DNA of 64,000 nt from Marinobacter zhanjiangensis (GCF_014651935.1 NZ_BMXV01000001.1:700358-764357), one strand, 5' to 3'; positions 46,723 to 56,312 are shown, counted from the first letter of the stretch. Numbers and translations: made by a program. The notes: generated by a model from the sequence alone, not told the origin.

Positions 46723-47723
46723 AAGATCCCATCATCGGCCCGGGGTGTGGTGTCTGCGAGAAAGTTGAGAATGGCTTCGTTGACGGCCTCCGGCGCTTCC
46801 TGCTGAATCCAGTGGCCGTAGTCATCCAGCAGTTCCATCCTCAGGTCCGGAACCCGTGGCGCCATCATCCGTTCCAGCTCTTCACGGTCTGCCCTCGCCA
46901 GGGCGTTATCCCGTGTGCCCGCAAGGAACAGGGTGGGGCACCGGACCATGTGGTCTGCGTAGGGCGCCATCAGCTCCCAGTTGCGGTCGATATTGCGATA
47001 GTAATTCAGGCCGCCGGCAAAGCCACTGCGGCGAAAGGTCTGCTCGACATAATCCAGGTCGGCGTCAGTCAGCCAGTCGGGCGCTTGCAAGGGTCTGCCC
47101 AGCCGCTCCAGCCAACCGCCGCCCCCTTCCAGAGTCTTACCGAGCTTGGGCTTCTCACGGGGTGTTTCCGGTGAGCAATAGAGGCGCTCCAGAATCGCGC
47201 GCGGGTCATTGTCGAAGGCCGCCTCCGCCTTGCCTGGCGCCTGGAAGTAGAGCTGATAGAAGAAGCGTTCGCCGAATTGTTGCCTGAGCGCCTTGGTGGG
47301 AGCAATGGTTGTGCGGGGGCGGAGCGGCACGCTGAGGATCACCAGCCGCTGCACGGCATCGGGGTATTGCAGGGCAAAATTCCAGGTGTTGATGGCGCCC
47401 CAGTCGTGCGCAATGATCGTGGCGGGTGTGCCGCCAAAGCGATTGCTCAGGGCCAGCAGGAACTCGCTGATGCGTAGCGCATTATAGTCTTCCATGGCGG
47501 GCAACGGATCCGTTTCGCCAAACCCTGGCATGTCGGGAGCTATGGCCTGGTAGCCGGCATCCGCCAGCGCCACCATCTGCGAGCGCCAGGAATACCAGCA
47601 CTCCGGCCAGCCGTGAATGAGCAATATGGCCGGACCAGTGCCCAGCGTGGCTACGCGTGTGTTGAGGCCATCTATGGCGACGTGTTCCAGGCGTATGTTG
47701 TCGACACTGTGTTTTCCGGTCAT
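46719..47723 (-). CDS. Epoxide-hydrolase-like alpha/beta hydrolase
   Basis: A 334-residue alpha/beta hydrolase. Oxyanion motif HGWPE (37-41), nucleophile Asp107 in AHDWGA, a lid Tyr in GLNYYRN (about 238-244) and a C-terminal catalytic His in YGHWIQQEAP (about 302-311) all fit epoxide hydrolases, which open epoxides to diols through an ester intermediate. A fluoroacetate or haloalkane dehalogenase role is less likely because of the lid Tyr pair. It overlaps ExoD by 4 bases at the 3' end. Confidence 0.9.
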   Translation of the reverse strand: MTGKHSVDNIRLEHVAIDGLNTRVATLGTGPAILLIHGWPECWYSWRSQMVALADAGYQAIAPDMPGFGETDPLPAMEDYNALRISEFLLALSNRFGGTPATIIAHDWGAINTWNFALQYPDAVQRLVILSVPLRPRTTIAPTKALRQQFGERFFYQLYFQAPGKAEAAFDNDPRAILERLYCSPETPREKPKLGKTLEGGGGWLERLGRPLQAPDWLTDADLDYVEQTFRRSGFAGGLNYYRNIDRNWELMAPYADHMVRCPTLFLAGTRDNALARADREELERMMAPRVPDLRMELLDDYGHWIQQEAPEAVNEAILNFLADTTPRADDGIF

Positions 47724-47938
47724 CGATGGCCTCTCTGCCTTGTGACGGGTTTTCGGGAGTTGGTTTTGTCAGAGTCTACGGTCAGCAGTGTCATTCGGCT
47801 ACTGGCAACGGCAGCCTTCAGTGGCGAAACCTCCGGATGGCGATGGTTCCGCATCGGCGCCGGAATTGACAAATTTTGCCGGCCTACCAATAGTGTTGGC
47901 ATGATCAATATACCGTTCATGATTGCCAGTCTGCCGGA
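47724..47938. promoter_or_regulatory. 215-bp divergent region
   Basis: Between the epoxide-hydrolase-like gene (minus) and an MFS gene (plus). It is more AT-rich at 47865-47935. I see no gene or clear operator in it. Confidence 0.3.
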
Positions 47939-49111
47939 ATGAAAGGCCCTGTGAGGCTTCAGAACCGGGCCCTGATCGCCATTGTACTGGCCCAGTTCAT
48001 GGCAACCTCCCTCTGGTTTACCCCCAATGCGGTTATGCCCGGCCTGATGGCGGCCTGGTCGGCAACCACCGGGGAAATCGGTGCACTGACCAGTGCCGTG
48101 CAGCTGGGGTTTATCCTGGGCACCCTGCTTTTCGCTTTGTCGGGGCTAGCGGACCGCTGGCGGGCCAGTCGTATTTTCCTGGCCAGTGCCCTGGCCGGTG
48201 CCATGGCCAATGGTCTGTTCGTGTTGTCCGATGGGCCGGATGCCGGAATGGTGTGGCGTTTCGTGACCGGACTCAGTCTGGCCGGCATCTACCCGGTGGG
48301 CATGAAACTGGTTGCCAGCTGGGCACCGGAGCGAAAGGGCCTGGCCCTGGGCTGGCTGGTGGGCATGCTGACGCTGGGAACCGCCTTTCCGCACCTGATG
48401 CGGTCGCTGAGCCTGGGCTGGGGCTGGCAGCCAGTAGTGTTGGCATCCTCGGTACTGGCGGTGCTGGCGGGCGTGATGATAGCGATCCTGGGCGATGGCC
48501 CTGGCCTGCCGGCCACCGGCCGCTTTGATTGGGGCGGTGTGTTGAGAGCGTTTCGCCAGCCCCGGTTCCGGGCTGCAGCGCTGGGCTATTTTGGTCACAT
48601 GTGGGAGCTCTATGCGGTGTGGGCGCTGGCGCCCCTGCTGGTGGCTCACAGCCTGGGGCAGGTGGCGGTGGACTCACCGTTGGTGCCCGCCGCCAGTTTC
48701 GCCTTTATCGCTGCCGGCACCCTGGGCTGTGTGCTCGGGGGCATGCTCAGTCGCCGTATAGGCAGTGCCCGGGTGGCCTTCATCGCCCTGTCGGTGTCGG
48801 GCCTGATGTGCCTGGTCTGGCCCTGGCTGGCGGCATTGCCAACCTGGCTGTCGCTGTCGCTGCTTTTCATCTGGGGCATGGCGGTTATTGCCGACTCGCC
48901 CCAGTTCTCTGCGCTGGCGGCGGAAGCCGCCCCCGGTGAGTCCGTGGGCAGCTCCCTGGCCATCATGAACAGCATTGGCTTCCTGCTGACGGTGTTTTCC
49001 ATACAACTGACCGCCGGCTTATGGAGTGAACTGGGAACCGGCGTCACCTGGTTACTGGTCATCGGTCCCGTGCTGGGGCTGGTTTCTCTGATGCCCCTTT
49101 GTCGTCGCTGA
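47939..49111 (+). CDS. MFS transporter
   Basis: A 390-residue carrier with 12 spans. The first loop carries GLADRWRASRIF, a form of the major facilitator DRxGRR motif, and span 4 starts GLSLAGIYPVGMKLVASWAPERKG. The substrate is unknown. ATG 47939 has only a weak ribosome binding site. It is followed by the tautomerase gene after 71 bases. Confidence 0.87.
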   Translation: MKGPVRLQNRALIAIVLAQFMATSLWFTPNAVMPGLMAAWSATTGEIGALTSAVQLGFILGTLLFALSGLADRWRASRIFLASALAGAMANGLFVLSDGPDAGMVWRFVTGLSLAGIYPVGMKLVASWAPERKGLALGWLVGMLTLGTAFPHLMRSLSLGWGWQPVVLASSVLAVLAGVMIAILGDGPGLPATGRFDWGGVLRAFRQPRFRAAALGYFGHMWELYAVWALAPLLVAHSLGQVAVDSPLVPAASFAFIAAGTLGCVLGGMLSRRIGSARVAFIALSVSGLMCLVWPWLAALPTWLSLSLLFIWGMAVIADSPQFSALAAEAAPGESVGSSLAIMNSIGFLLTVFSIQLTAGLWSELGTGVTWLLVIGPVLGLVSLMPLCRR

Positions 49112-49182
49112 TGATCGGTTGCCTATAACCGGGCAAGGGGGCACGATATGAGGCCTTACCACCAAGACGAGGGAGCGGATCC

Positions 49183-49386
49183 GTGCCATACGTTAACATC
49201 AAGATCACCGACGAGAATGTGTCAGCGGAAGACAAGAAAGCGCTGATCGAGGGGGCAACGCAGCTGTTACAGGACGTGCTCGGCAAGAACCCGGCCACCA
49301 CCGTGGTGGTTATCGACGAAGTGAATACCGACAACTGGGGCATTGGCGGCGAACAGGTAACCCATCGTCGTCAACGTGGGCAGTAG
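49183..49386 (+). CDS. 4-oxalocrotonate tautomerase-like protein
   Basis: A 67-residue tautomerase: the start codon is GTG (GGGAG upstream), followed by Pro2, which becomes the catalytic N-terminal proline after Met removal. The sequence PYVNIKITDENVSAEDKKAL and VVVIDEVNTDNWGIGG fit the 4-OT fold, with a short extra tail. It would interconvert keto-enol forms of an unsaturated acid. No pathway genes are adjacent; it precedes the exchanger gene by 9 bases. Confidence 0.88.
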   Translation: MPYVNIKITDENVSAEDKKALIEGATQLLQDVLGKNPATTVVVIDEVNTDNWGIGGEQVTHRRQRGQ

Positions 49387-49395
49387 GAAACGATT

Positions 49396-50433
49396 TTGAT
49401 ACCGCTGGATCCCGCAGTCTGGAGCCTGACCCACGCGCTGATCGTTTTCGGCGTGTGTGCCGCTGTCATCGCCATCGTTGGTACCCGCATCACCGGTGTG
49501 GTGGACCAGCTGGCGGACCGGACCGGTATTGGTGAGGCCGCTGCCGGGGCCGTTCTGCTGGGGGCGGCCACCTCCGTCGGTGGCTCGGTGCTGTCGGTGA
49601 CGGCGGCCTGGAATAATCACCCGGAACTGTCGGTCAGTAATGCGCTCGGCGGCATCGCGGTACAGACGTTCTTCCTGGCGGTGGCCGATATGTTTTACCG
49701 TCGGGCCAACCTTGAGCACGCGGCTGCATCGGTTCCCAACCTGATGCAGAATGGCCTGCTGATCTGTCTGCTGGCCATGATCATGCTGGCGCCGTTGACC
49801 CCGGACATCACGATATGGGGCATCCACCCCGTGACGCCATTGCTGTTCGGGTTCTACCTGTACGGCATAAACCTGGTGCACAAGAGCTCTGAGTCGCCCA
49901 TGTGGCGGCCCTTCCAGACCCGGGAAACCCGGGAGGATGTCCCCGACGACGACACCGCCACCATGCCTTCCATGGTCCGTCTATGGGGAGAATTCCTCAT
50001 CATGATGGCCATTCTCGGGTTTGCCGGCTGGGCGCTGGAGCCTTCGGCCACTGTCATCGCACAGGAAAGCGGACTGGGTCAGACGGTCATTGGTGTTCTG
50101 CTGACAGCGATCAGCACGTCGATCCCGGAGCTGGTGACTTCCGTAGCGGCGGTCCGGCGCGGTGCTCTAACCCTGGCAGTGGGTGGCATTATTGGTGGCA
50201 ACGCTTTCGATACGCTGTTTACCGCCGCCTCGGACATCGCCTACCGCAAAGGCTCCATTTACCACGCCATGAGTGAAGATGCCGAGTTCTGGGTGGCGTT
50301 AACGCTGCTGATGTCCGGCATACTGATCATGGGCCTGATCCGCCGTGAACGCCATGGCATCGGGCACATTGGGGCCGAGAGCATGGCGGTGCTGGTGCTG
50401 TACATTGGCGGGGTGTTGCTGCTGTTCTACTGA
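49396..50433 (+). CDS. Sodium/calcium exchanger family membrane protein
   Basis: A 345-residue protein with about ten spans in two inverted halves, each with the alpha-repeat of the family: GAAAGAVLLGAATSVGGSVLS-type sequence (about 47-68; shortened here) and LLTAISTSIPELVTSVAA (about 234-251), the second keeping the Glu that binds Ca2+. In the first repeat the matching acidic residue is replaced (ATSVGGSV), so ion specificity may differ. The start is TTG 49396 after TAGGAAA. Confidence 0.8.
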   Translation: MIPLDPAVWSLTHALIVFGVCAAVIAIVGTRITGVVDQLADRTGIGEAAAGAVLLGAATSVGGSVLSVTAAWNNHPELSVSNALGGIAVQTFFLAVADMFYRRANLEHAAASVPNLMQNGLLICLLAMIMLAPLTPDITIWGIHPVTPLLFGFYLYGINLVHKSSESPMWRPFQTRETREDVPDDDTATMPSMVRLWGEFLIMMAILGFAGWALEPSATVIAQESGLGQTVIGVLLTAISTSIPELVTSVAAVRRGALTLAVGGIIGGNAFDTLFTAASDIAYRKGSIYHAMSEDAEFWVALTLLMSGILIMGLIRRERHGIGHIGAESMAVLVLYIGGVLLLFY

Positions 50434-50497
50434 CTGCTGTCCGGGGCCGGATTTGCTCTGCCCATGACGCCGCCGAAGGCATCCTGGCCGCAGAGGT

Positions 50498-51010
50498 CTA
50501 CTCTTCCCCGGCGGGGGGCCCTGTTTCTTCCAGACCGGAGGCCCGGTGTAACCGGACAAGCCTGCTGACCGCATTGTCGTTGCAGGAGATGGTGCGGCTC
50601 CGGCCCCGGCTTTCGAGGGTGATGCCGATTTCCTCCAGGGTTTCCGGGCGGCTTTCGTCCAGGTAGTGGAAGGCGGTGTAGTGGATGCCCCTGTGCTGCC
50701 AGCTCAGAGTGTTTTCGATCACCTGGAAGCGCTGGCTGTACCCCGCCGTGAAGGTGTCGCCCAGTGCCCCTGTCAGCTGGTAGGCGTCGATGCCCGGCGC
50801 CTGCCAGTGCACAGTCAGCTGCGCCTGATCCCGGCAGATGCGGACGTCTTCCGCGCCGGCAGGGCAGTGGAAAACCGTGTCGCAACTGGCAAAGTCGTCG
50901 TCGGCCTCAGCCTCGGCGTCGTCCCCGTTGCTTGCACAACCCTGCAATGCCAGGGAGATCACACAGAGTGTGCCGATACGGATCATTCCCTGCTTCATGT
51001 CTGTCTTCAT
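50498..51010 (-). CDS. Hypothetical lipoprotein
   Basis: A 170-residue lipoprotein with lipobox LQGC (Cys near residue 25) followed by an acidic stretch (GDDAEAEADDD). The mature part contains four further Cys, likely forming disulfides, and an Ig-like beta pattern (LTVHWQAPGIDAYQLTGALG, FQVIENTLSW). I do not recognise a family. It stands alone between convergent and divergent neighbours. Confidence 0.65.
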   Translation of the reverse strand: MKTDMKQGMIRIGTLCVISLALQGCASNGDDAEAEADDDFASCDTVFHCPAGAEDVRICRDQAQLTVHWQAPGIDAYQLTGALGDTFTAGYSQRFQVIENTLSWQHRGIHYTAFHYLDESRPETLEEIGITLESRGRSRTISCNDNAVSRLVRLHRASGLEETGPPAGEE

Positions 51011-51120
51011 TATCGTCTGATGTCTCGGGTGTCGGGTCGTCCGTAAGCCGGATGTGTCCTGACAGGCTGGCCTTGCAGAACTGATCGGTGTGCCCCATCG
51101 TAGGTTTGAGGGTCAGCGAA

Positions 51121-51140
51121 TTCACCAAACGAGACACTAG
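51121..51140. repeat. MITE-end-like 20-bp motif
   Basis: On the minus strand this reads CTAGTGTCTCGTTTGGTGAA, matching the outer part of the 7.5-kb element ends (CTAGTGTCCCGTCTGGCTAG). No partner end was found nearby. It lies in the gap upstream of the aldo-keto reductase. Confidence 0.45.
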
Positions 51141-51187
51141 TCCAGCGATTCTGCAGAATCAACCGGTTTCAGCGACAGGAGGACACC

Positions 51188-51997
51188 ATGGCGTTCGACG
51201 CATTACCCCCCATTGGCATGGGCACATTTCGTCTGAAGGGCGATGATGCCCGGGAGGCGGTTCGCAGCGCCCTGTCCCTGGGCTATCGTCATATCGATAC
51301 GGCGCAGATGTATGGTAACGAGGCCGCCGTTGGCGATGGCATTACCACCAGCGGCATTCCCCGTCGCGATATTTTTATTACCACCAAGATCTGGTTTGAC
51401 CGCCTCGGTCGCAGTGAACTGATCAACAGCCTGCAGGCCAGCCTGCAGAAGCTGAAGACGGATCACGTGGACCTGGCACTGATCCACTGGCCCTCACCGG
51501 GCGATGAAGTGCCCATGGAAGAGTACCTGACCGCGTTGCGGGACGCCCAACGGGAAGGGCTGACCGACCACATCGGCATATCCAACTTCACCTGTGCCCA
51601 GATGGACCAGGCCCGCGACATCCTGGGGGATACCCCCATATTCACCAACCAGGTGGAAGTGCATCCGTTCCTCACCAACCTCAAGGTGGTGGACCATGCC
51701 CAACGTCTGGGCATTCCGGTCACCGGTTACATGCCACTGGCCGTCGGCAAAGTGATGGAGGATGACACCCTGCAGCAGATCGGCAGGGCCCACAACGCCA
51801 CGCCGGCCCAGATTGCCATTGCCTGGTGCGTAGCCCGCGGAGTGGTGCCGATTCCATCGTCTACGCGGCCCAGACACCAGACACAGAACCTGGACGCCCT
51901 GAAGATCGAGCTGACGGACGACGAGGTCCGCGCCATCAACGCTCTGGACCGGAACGAGCGTATCGCCAACCCGGACTTCGCCCCCGACTGGGACTGA
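51188..51997 (+). CDS. dkgB: Aldo/keto reductase, DkgB type
   Basis: A 269-residue NADPH-dependent reductase with the catalytic tetrad Asp37, Tyr42, Lys67 and His100, and the NADP-contact end IPSSTRPRHQTQNLDAL. Overall length and sequence follow DkgB (2,5-diketo-D-gluconate reductase B/methylglyoxal reductase). It reduces methylglyoxal and other small carbonyls. AGGAGG precedes ATG 51188. Confidence 0.9.
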   Translation: MAFDALPPIGMGTFRLKGDDAREAVRSALSLGYRHIDTAQMYGNEAAVGDGITTSGIPRRDIFITTKIWFDRLGRSELINSLQASLQKLKTDHVDLALIHWPSPGDEVPMEEYLTALRDAQREGLTDHIGISNFTCAQMDQARDILGDTPIFTNQVEVHPFLTNLKVVDHAQRLGIPVTGYMPLAVGKVMEDDTLQQIGRAHNATPAQIAIAWCVARGVVPIPSSTRPRHQTQNLDALKIELTDDEVRAINALDRNERIANPDFAPDWD

Positions 51998-52015
51998 GCA
52001 GAGCGGGGCAGACCG

Positions 52016-52516
52016 TCACCGGTCCATGTGCGCCTGCTCATGGGCCAGCAGCCACTGCTTCCGCTCAACGCCACCGGCGTAACCGGTCAGCGAGCCGTTG
52101 GCGCCGATCACCCGGTGGCAGGGCACAATAATACCGATAGGATTGCGGCCATTGGCCAGCCCCACGGCCCGGGAAGCGTTCTGGTTGCCAATCCGCCTGG
52201 CCAGTTGGCCATAGGTCTGCGTCTGGCCGTAAGGAATCTCCTGCAGGGCTGCCCAGACCGTTTTCTGGAACCGGGTTCCGGCCCCCGCCAGGGGCAGGTC
52301 GAACTGCTGTCGTTCTCCTCGGAAATAGGCGGTCAACTGTTCCAGGGCCTCCCGAAAGCACTGATCGTCACGAAGCCAGTCATCACCGATGGTGGGCCGA
52401 GTGGCCTGCTGTTCCATGTGCAATCCGGTAATGGCGACACCATCGCCGGTGATCAGCAGGGTACCGATGGGTGAGTCCAGCTCGGTGTAGTAGACCGTGC
52501 CTGTCTGTGGGTGCAT
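52016..52516 (-). CDS. ogt: Methylated-DNA-protein cysteine methyltransferase
   Basis: A 166-residue O6-alkylguanine DNA alkyltransferase. The acceptor Cys133 lies in VPCHRVIG; the helix-turn-helix with YGQTQTYGQLARRIG precedes it and NGSLTGYAGG follows. It transfers the alkyl group irreversibly to itself. ATG 52516 is selected for GGAGG eight bases upstream. It follows the Ada-AlkA gene by 29 bases in the same direction, so the two are probably one operon. Confidence 0.94.
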   Translation of the reverse strand: MHPQTGTVYYTELDSPIGTLLITGDGVAITGLHMEQQATRPTIGDDWLRDDQCFREALEQLTAYFRGERQQFDLPLAGAGTRFQKTVWAALQEIPYGQTQTYGQLARRIGNQNASRAVGLANGRNPIGIIVPCHRVIGANGSLTGYAGGVERKQWLLAHEQAHMDR

Positions 52517-52545
52517 GGTGTGGTCCTCCATCCTGTTTGATCCGA

Positions 52546-54012
52546 CTATCCGCCCTGGCCCAGGCCGTGCCAAACGTGGCATGCGACATAGGCGCGCCAG
52601 GGCCGCCATTGTTGTGAGCGCTTTTCCAGCTCCGCCGGTTTGTCAACGCCGGTGCCCCTGAGCAGCCCCAGGTCTGACCCCGGAAACGCATCAGGGTCGC
52701 CCAGGGCTCGCATGGCAATGTACTCAGTAGTCCAGGGGCCGATGCCCGGCAACGCCAGCAACTGTTGCCGGGTCTTCTCCCGATCCGCGGAAGCGGTCAG
52801 GCGCAGTGAGTCATCAGCCGCTGCCCGTGCCAGGGCAAGCACGGTGTCAGCCCGCCGGCGTGTGAGTCCACAGTCCAGCAGATCCTGCTGCGACAGGCCG
52901 GCGATACGCTCCGCCGTGGGCGACAATCGATCCAGGCCCGGAAAGGGGGTGTCCATGGGCTCCCCGAAGCGTTCCACGATACGCCGGAACACGGTGGTAG
53001 CTGCCTTCACGGAAATCTGCTGGCCCAGGATCGCCCTCAGTGCCAGCTCAAAACCGTCCAGGGTGCCGGGCAGTCGCAGCCCGGGTGTTTGCCGCACCAG
53101 GGGCGCGAGCTGTTCATCCCCTTCCAGGCAGCGGACAATGCCCCGGGGATCCGCATCCAGATCGAACAGCTGCCGCAGCGGTTGCTGTAGCGCCGGCAGG
53201 CAGTGGAGCAGGGACGAGGAGAGCCGCACCTGCAGCACGTTATCCGCCACTGGCCGTGCCGCCAGCCAGCCGGTTGCCCCGCCAACACGCAGGGTGCGGA
53301 CGTAGTGGCCGTCCACCAGCCCCTGAGTGTGACCATCCGACCGGCTGACAAGAAACATCGTCAACGCTTCCCAGGCCAGCGGTGGCCGAAAGCCCAGCCG
53401 CAGCGGGATACCTTCCTCCGCCGGAAACGCCCGCGACCGGCGCAGGTTGGAGGGCGTCAGCCCATAGGTCTTGCGGAACACCCGGTTGAACTGGCGGACA
53501 CTGGCAAATCCGCTGGCAAAGGCCACGTCCACCAGCCGCAGGTCGCTGTCTGTCAGCAATTGCTTGGCTAGCAGCAGCCGGCGGGTGCGGGCGATGGCCA
53601 GGGGCGATACCCCGAACTCCGCCATGATCACCCGCCGCACCTGCCGGCTGCTGAGGTGGAACTCGTTCGCAAGGGCGTCCAGCCCGGCCTCTTCCAGGGC
53701 GCCGCCGTGAATACGGTCCACCAGGGCCCGTGCCAGCCGCCGGGTGCCGTCCATGGGGGCCAGCCCGGGGGCCAGCTCGGGCCGGCAGCGAAGACAGGGC
53801 CGGAATCCGCAATGCTCCGCCAACGCGGCACTGGCAAAGAACCGGCAGTTGCCGGGCCGGGGCCGGATCGCCGGGCACACCGGGCGGCAGTATATGCCGG
53901 TGCTGCGCACACCCACGTACAGCTGCCCATCGTAGCGGGCATCCCGGGCGTGGACGATCTGATAGCACTGGTCGTCCGAGAGCTTCATGGCAAGGGGCCT
54001 GGACTGAGTCAT
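52546..54012 (-). CDS. Ada-type regulator fused to AlkA DNA glycosylase
   Basis: A 488-residue fusion. Residues 10-80 are the Ada zinc domain with Cys42, Cys46, Cys73 and Cys76 in the same 3-26-2 spacing as E. coli Ada, accepting methyl groups from phosphotriesters. Residues 95-195 are AraC-type helix-turn-helix, and 205-488 are AlkA with the helix-hairpin-helix LPGIGPWTTEYIAMRALG and catalytic Asp447. It would sense methylation, activate adaptive genes and remove 3-methyladenine. Ogt, part of Ada in E. coli, is separate and next door here. Confidence 0.93.
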   Translation of the reverse strand: MTQSRPLAMKLSDDQCYQIVHARDARYDGQLYVGVRSTGIYCRPVCPAIRPRPGNCRFFASAALAEHCGFRPCLRCRPELAPGLAPMDGTRRLARALVDRIHGGALEEAGLDALANEFHLSSRQVRRVIMAEFGVSPLAIARTRRLLLAKQLLTDSDLRLVDVAFASGFASVRQFNRVFRKTYGLTPSNLRRSRAFPAEEGIPLRLGFRPPLAWEALTMFLVSRSDGHTQGLVDGHYVRTLRVGGATGWLAARPVADNVLQVRLSSSLLHCLPALQQPLRQLFDLDADPRGIVRCLEGDEQLAPLVRQTPGLRLPGTLDGFELALRAILGQQISVKAATTVFRRIVERFGEPMDTPFPGLDRLSPTAERIAGLSQQDLLDCGLTRRRADTVLALARAAADDSLRLTASADREKTRQQLLALPGIGPWTTEYIAMRALGDPDAFPGSDLGLLRGTGVDKPAELEKRSQQWRPWRAYVACHVWHGLGQGG

Positions 54013-54139
54013 GGAAAGAGCTTAACGCCGGCAGGCAATCTTGTCTGGTCATTTTCGGACATGGACCTGCTGGACGAAACAGGTCCCGCCACGGAGAATG
54101 GCAGAATACCCACGAATACCGGGAGAAAACGCGACCCCC

Positions 54140-54715
54140 ATGGCCCAGGACACCACCGAACTGAACCGCCAGAACCACCGCCTGGACCACCTTGATGATG
54201 TCTGGCTGTTTGGTTATGGCTCGCTGATCTACAAGGTGGACTTTCCCTACCGGGAACGCCGGGTGGCGAGCATTGATGGCTGGGCCCGGCGTTTCTGGCA
54301 GGGCTCCCACGACCACCGGGGCACCCCGGAAGCCCCCGGCCGCGTGGCCACCCTGACTGAAGCCCCGGGGCAAACCTGCGTCGGCATGGCCTACCGGGTA
54401 TCACCGGACACCTTCGAGCATCTGGACCACCGGGAAAAGAATGGCTACCTGCGCTTTTTCACCCCCATGACATTTGCCGACAAGGGCCATGCGGAAGGGC
54501 TGGTCTACGTGGCTGGCCCCGACAACGCGGCCTTTCTCGGCTCCGCACCGCTGGACAAGATGGCGGAACATATCGCCCGCTCTCATGGGCCCAGTGGGGC
54601 CAATGCGGATTATCTGGTGCACCTGGCCAAGGCACTGAAGGACCTGGGTGCCGAGGATGAGCATGTGTTCGAACTGGCGCGGCGGGTGGAGGATCTCCTG
54701 CTGGCAACATCCTGA
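54140..54715 (+). CDS. chaC: Glutathione-specific gamma-glutamylcyclotransferase ChaC
   Basis: A 191-residue protein with the substrate-binding GYGSL (25-29) and catalytic Glu99 in HREKNGY. ChaC cleaves glutathione to 5-oxoproline and Cys-Gly. ATG 54140 is used; the frame upstream to 54041 lacks conserved sequence. The gene is divergent from the Ada-AlkA fusion, 127 bases away. Confidence 0.92.
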   Translation: MAQDTTELNRQNHRLDHLDDVWLFGYGSLIYKVDFPYRERRVASIDGWARRFWQGSHDHRGTPEAPGRVATLTEAPGQTCVGMAYRVSPDTFEHLDHREKNGYLRFFTPMTFADKGHAEGLVYVAGPDNAAFLGSAPLDKMAEHIARSHGPSGANADYLVHLAKALKDLGAEDEHVFELARRVEDLLLATS

Positions 54716-54805
54716 GTGTCAAAGGGCAGGGCGTTCAGCACCGGGAACATCCATAAACCGGACGCGGTCGTAACCCGAACAGTTCGACAGACAGGATAAT
54801 AGCCC

Positions 54806-55849
54806 ATGACCCCAGGCCGACGACTCCCGATAATACTGCTTCTTGTGCTGGCGCCCCTGCTGTCTCCGCTTGCCCGGGCCGTGGTTGCACCCGAGAACCG
54901 GCTGGACATCGAGGGCTTTGCCGGGCAGGCCCGGAGCCTGGACCGGTTGCATAGTGTGCTGGTGGCAGTGGGCGGCGAGCCGGTGCTGGCGGAGGTACTG
55001 CGAGGGCCGGATCTGGACCAGCCAGCCAACATCAAGTCCCTGTCCAAGACTATTATGGCGGCGCTGGTGGGCGTTGCTATCGAGAGGGGCGTGTTCGAGG
55101 GTACGGAGCAATCCATCGCAGAGGTGGTCTCCATACCGCCTAATGCGGACGATGGCGTGAGGGAAATCACTGTGGGCAACCTGCTCTCCATGCAGGCCGG
55201 CCTGCAACGGACGTCCGGGGAATATTATGGTATCTGGGTCAATAGCAACCACTGGGTCAATCATGCCCTGACCCGCCCCTTCGTGGCCGAGCCTGGCGGC
55301 GAGATGCTCTACTCCACCGGTAACTATCACATCCTGTCGGCGGCACTGACCGAAACCACAGGCCGGAGTACCCTGGCACTCGCCCGCTCCTGGCTTGGTG
55401 AGCCCCTGAATATCACCATACCGCGATGGCCCAGGGATCCCCAGGGCATTTACTTCGGTGGCAACGACATGCGCCTGTCGCCGCTGGCACTGCTGGCTAT
55501 TGGCGAGCTGTATCGCAATGACGGCCGCCATGACGGAGAGCAGGTACTTCCGCAGGATTGGGTTGATACTTCATGGCAGCCCCGTGGCGTATCCCGTTAC
55601 ACGGATGACCACTACGGCTATGGCTGGTTCGTGACTCAGCTCAACGGGCACGATGCCTATTACGGACGGGGCTATGGCGGGCAGATGCTCTACGTAGTGC
55701 CATCGCTTTCGGTGACGGTGGTGATGACGTCCGATCCGTCACCACCGTCGTCGCCATCATTCACACAGCGGTTGGACGACCTGATGGAGCGGCACATCCT
55801 GCCGGCTGTGGAACGACAGGCCGCGGCTCCGGACGATACCCGGGACTGA
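54806..55849 (+). CDS. Beta-lactamase-family serine hydrolase
   Basis: A 347-residue exported protein: signal peptide (1-25, ARA) and a class C beta-lactamase-like fold. The nucleophile motif SxxK is Ser78-Lys81 (SLSK), the second motif is YSTGN (near 170) and a C-terminal HxG-like region reads YGRGYGGQML. Such proteins are esterases, D-aminopeptidases or penicillin-binding-protein relatives; resistance is not implied. It stands 91 bases after chaC. Confidence 0.85.
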   Translation: MTPGRRLPIILLLVLAPLLSPLARAVVAPENRLDIEGFAGQARSLDRLHSVLVAVGGEPVLAEVLRGPDLDQPANIKSLSKTIMAALVGVAIERGVFEGTEQSIAEVVSIPPNADDGVREITVGNLLSMQAGLQRTSGEYYGIWVNSNHWVNHALTRPFVAEPGGEMLYSTGNYHILSAALTETTGRSTLALARSWLGEPLNITIPRWPRDPQGIYFGGNDMRLSPLALLAIGELYRNDGRHDGEQVLPQDWVDTSWQPRGVSRYTDDHYGYGWFVTQLNGHDAYYGRGYGGQMLYVVPSLSVTVVMTSDPSPPSSPSFTQRLDDLMERHILPAVERQAAAPDDTRD

Positions 55850-55971
55850 GACCGCTGCCCATTCCGATGGGCAGGTTTGCCAACCCGGACATTGGCCGTG
55901 CATGTGTCCCCGTATATACTGCTGCTGTTACCATTTCCACATTCACGGACGACAAAGAGAGGTTCCCCAGG

Positions 55972-56259
55972 ATGGGCAAGCCCGCCGCTACACTCAGTTG
56001 CTATCACACCTGCCCCGATAAAACCGGCAAGAAAGATCATGTCGGTGGCCCGGTTATCGCCGGATCGTCCAACGTCATGGTGGGTGCCCTGCCAGCTGCC
56101 CGGGTTGGCGACAAACTCGCATGCCGCGGCCCCGCGGATACCATCGCCAGGGGTTCCTCGTCCGTTTCCATCAATGGCCAGGCCGCCGCCAGGGTGGGAG
56201 ACAAGACCGCTCATGGTGGCACCATCGTGGTGGGTAACCCCATGGTGATTATTGGCTGA
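55972..56259 (+). CDS. PAAR domain protein
   Basis: A 95-residue single-domain PAAR protein. It contains the repeated beta-turn units PVIAGSSNVMVGALPAARVGD and SVSINGQAAARVGDKTAHGG, and three Cys/His pairs positioned as in PAAR zinc sites (CYHTC, HVGG, CRGPAD). PAAR proteins cap the VgrG spike of type VI secretion systems and carry effectors. ATG 55972 follows GAGAGG. No other type VI component or effector-immunity pair is in the window, so it is an orphan here. Confidence 0.9.
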   Translation: MGKPAATLSCYHTCPDKTGKKDHVGGPVIAGSSNVMVGALPAARVGDKLACRGPADTIARGSSSVSINGQAAARVGDKTAHGGTIVVGNPMVIIG

Positions 56260-56312
56260 AGCAGGCTCTGGCACCTGCCACTCGGACGTCCGCCTTGAGG
56301 TATCACGATAAA

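Noticed and set aside
54806..55849. Antibiotic-resistance beta-lactamase
   Set aside because: Only the general class C-like serine hydrolase fold is seen; this family is mostly esterases and peptidases, so resistance cannot be claimed.
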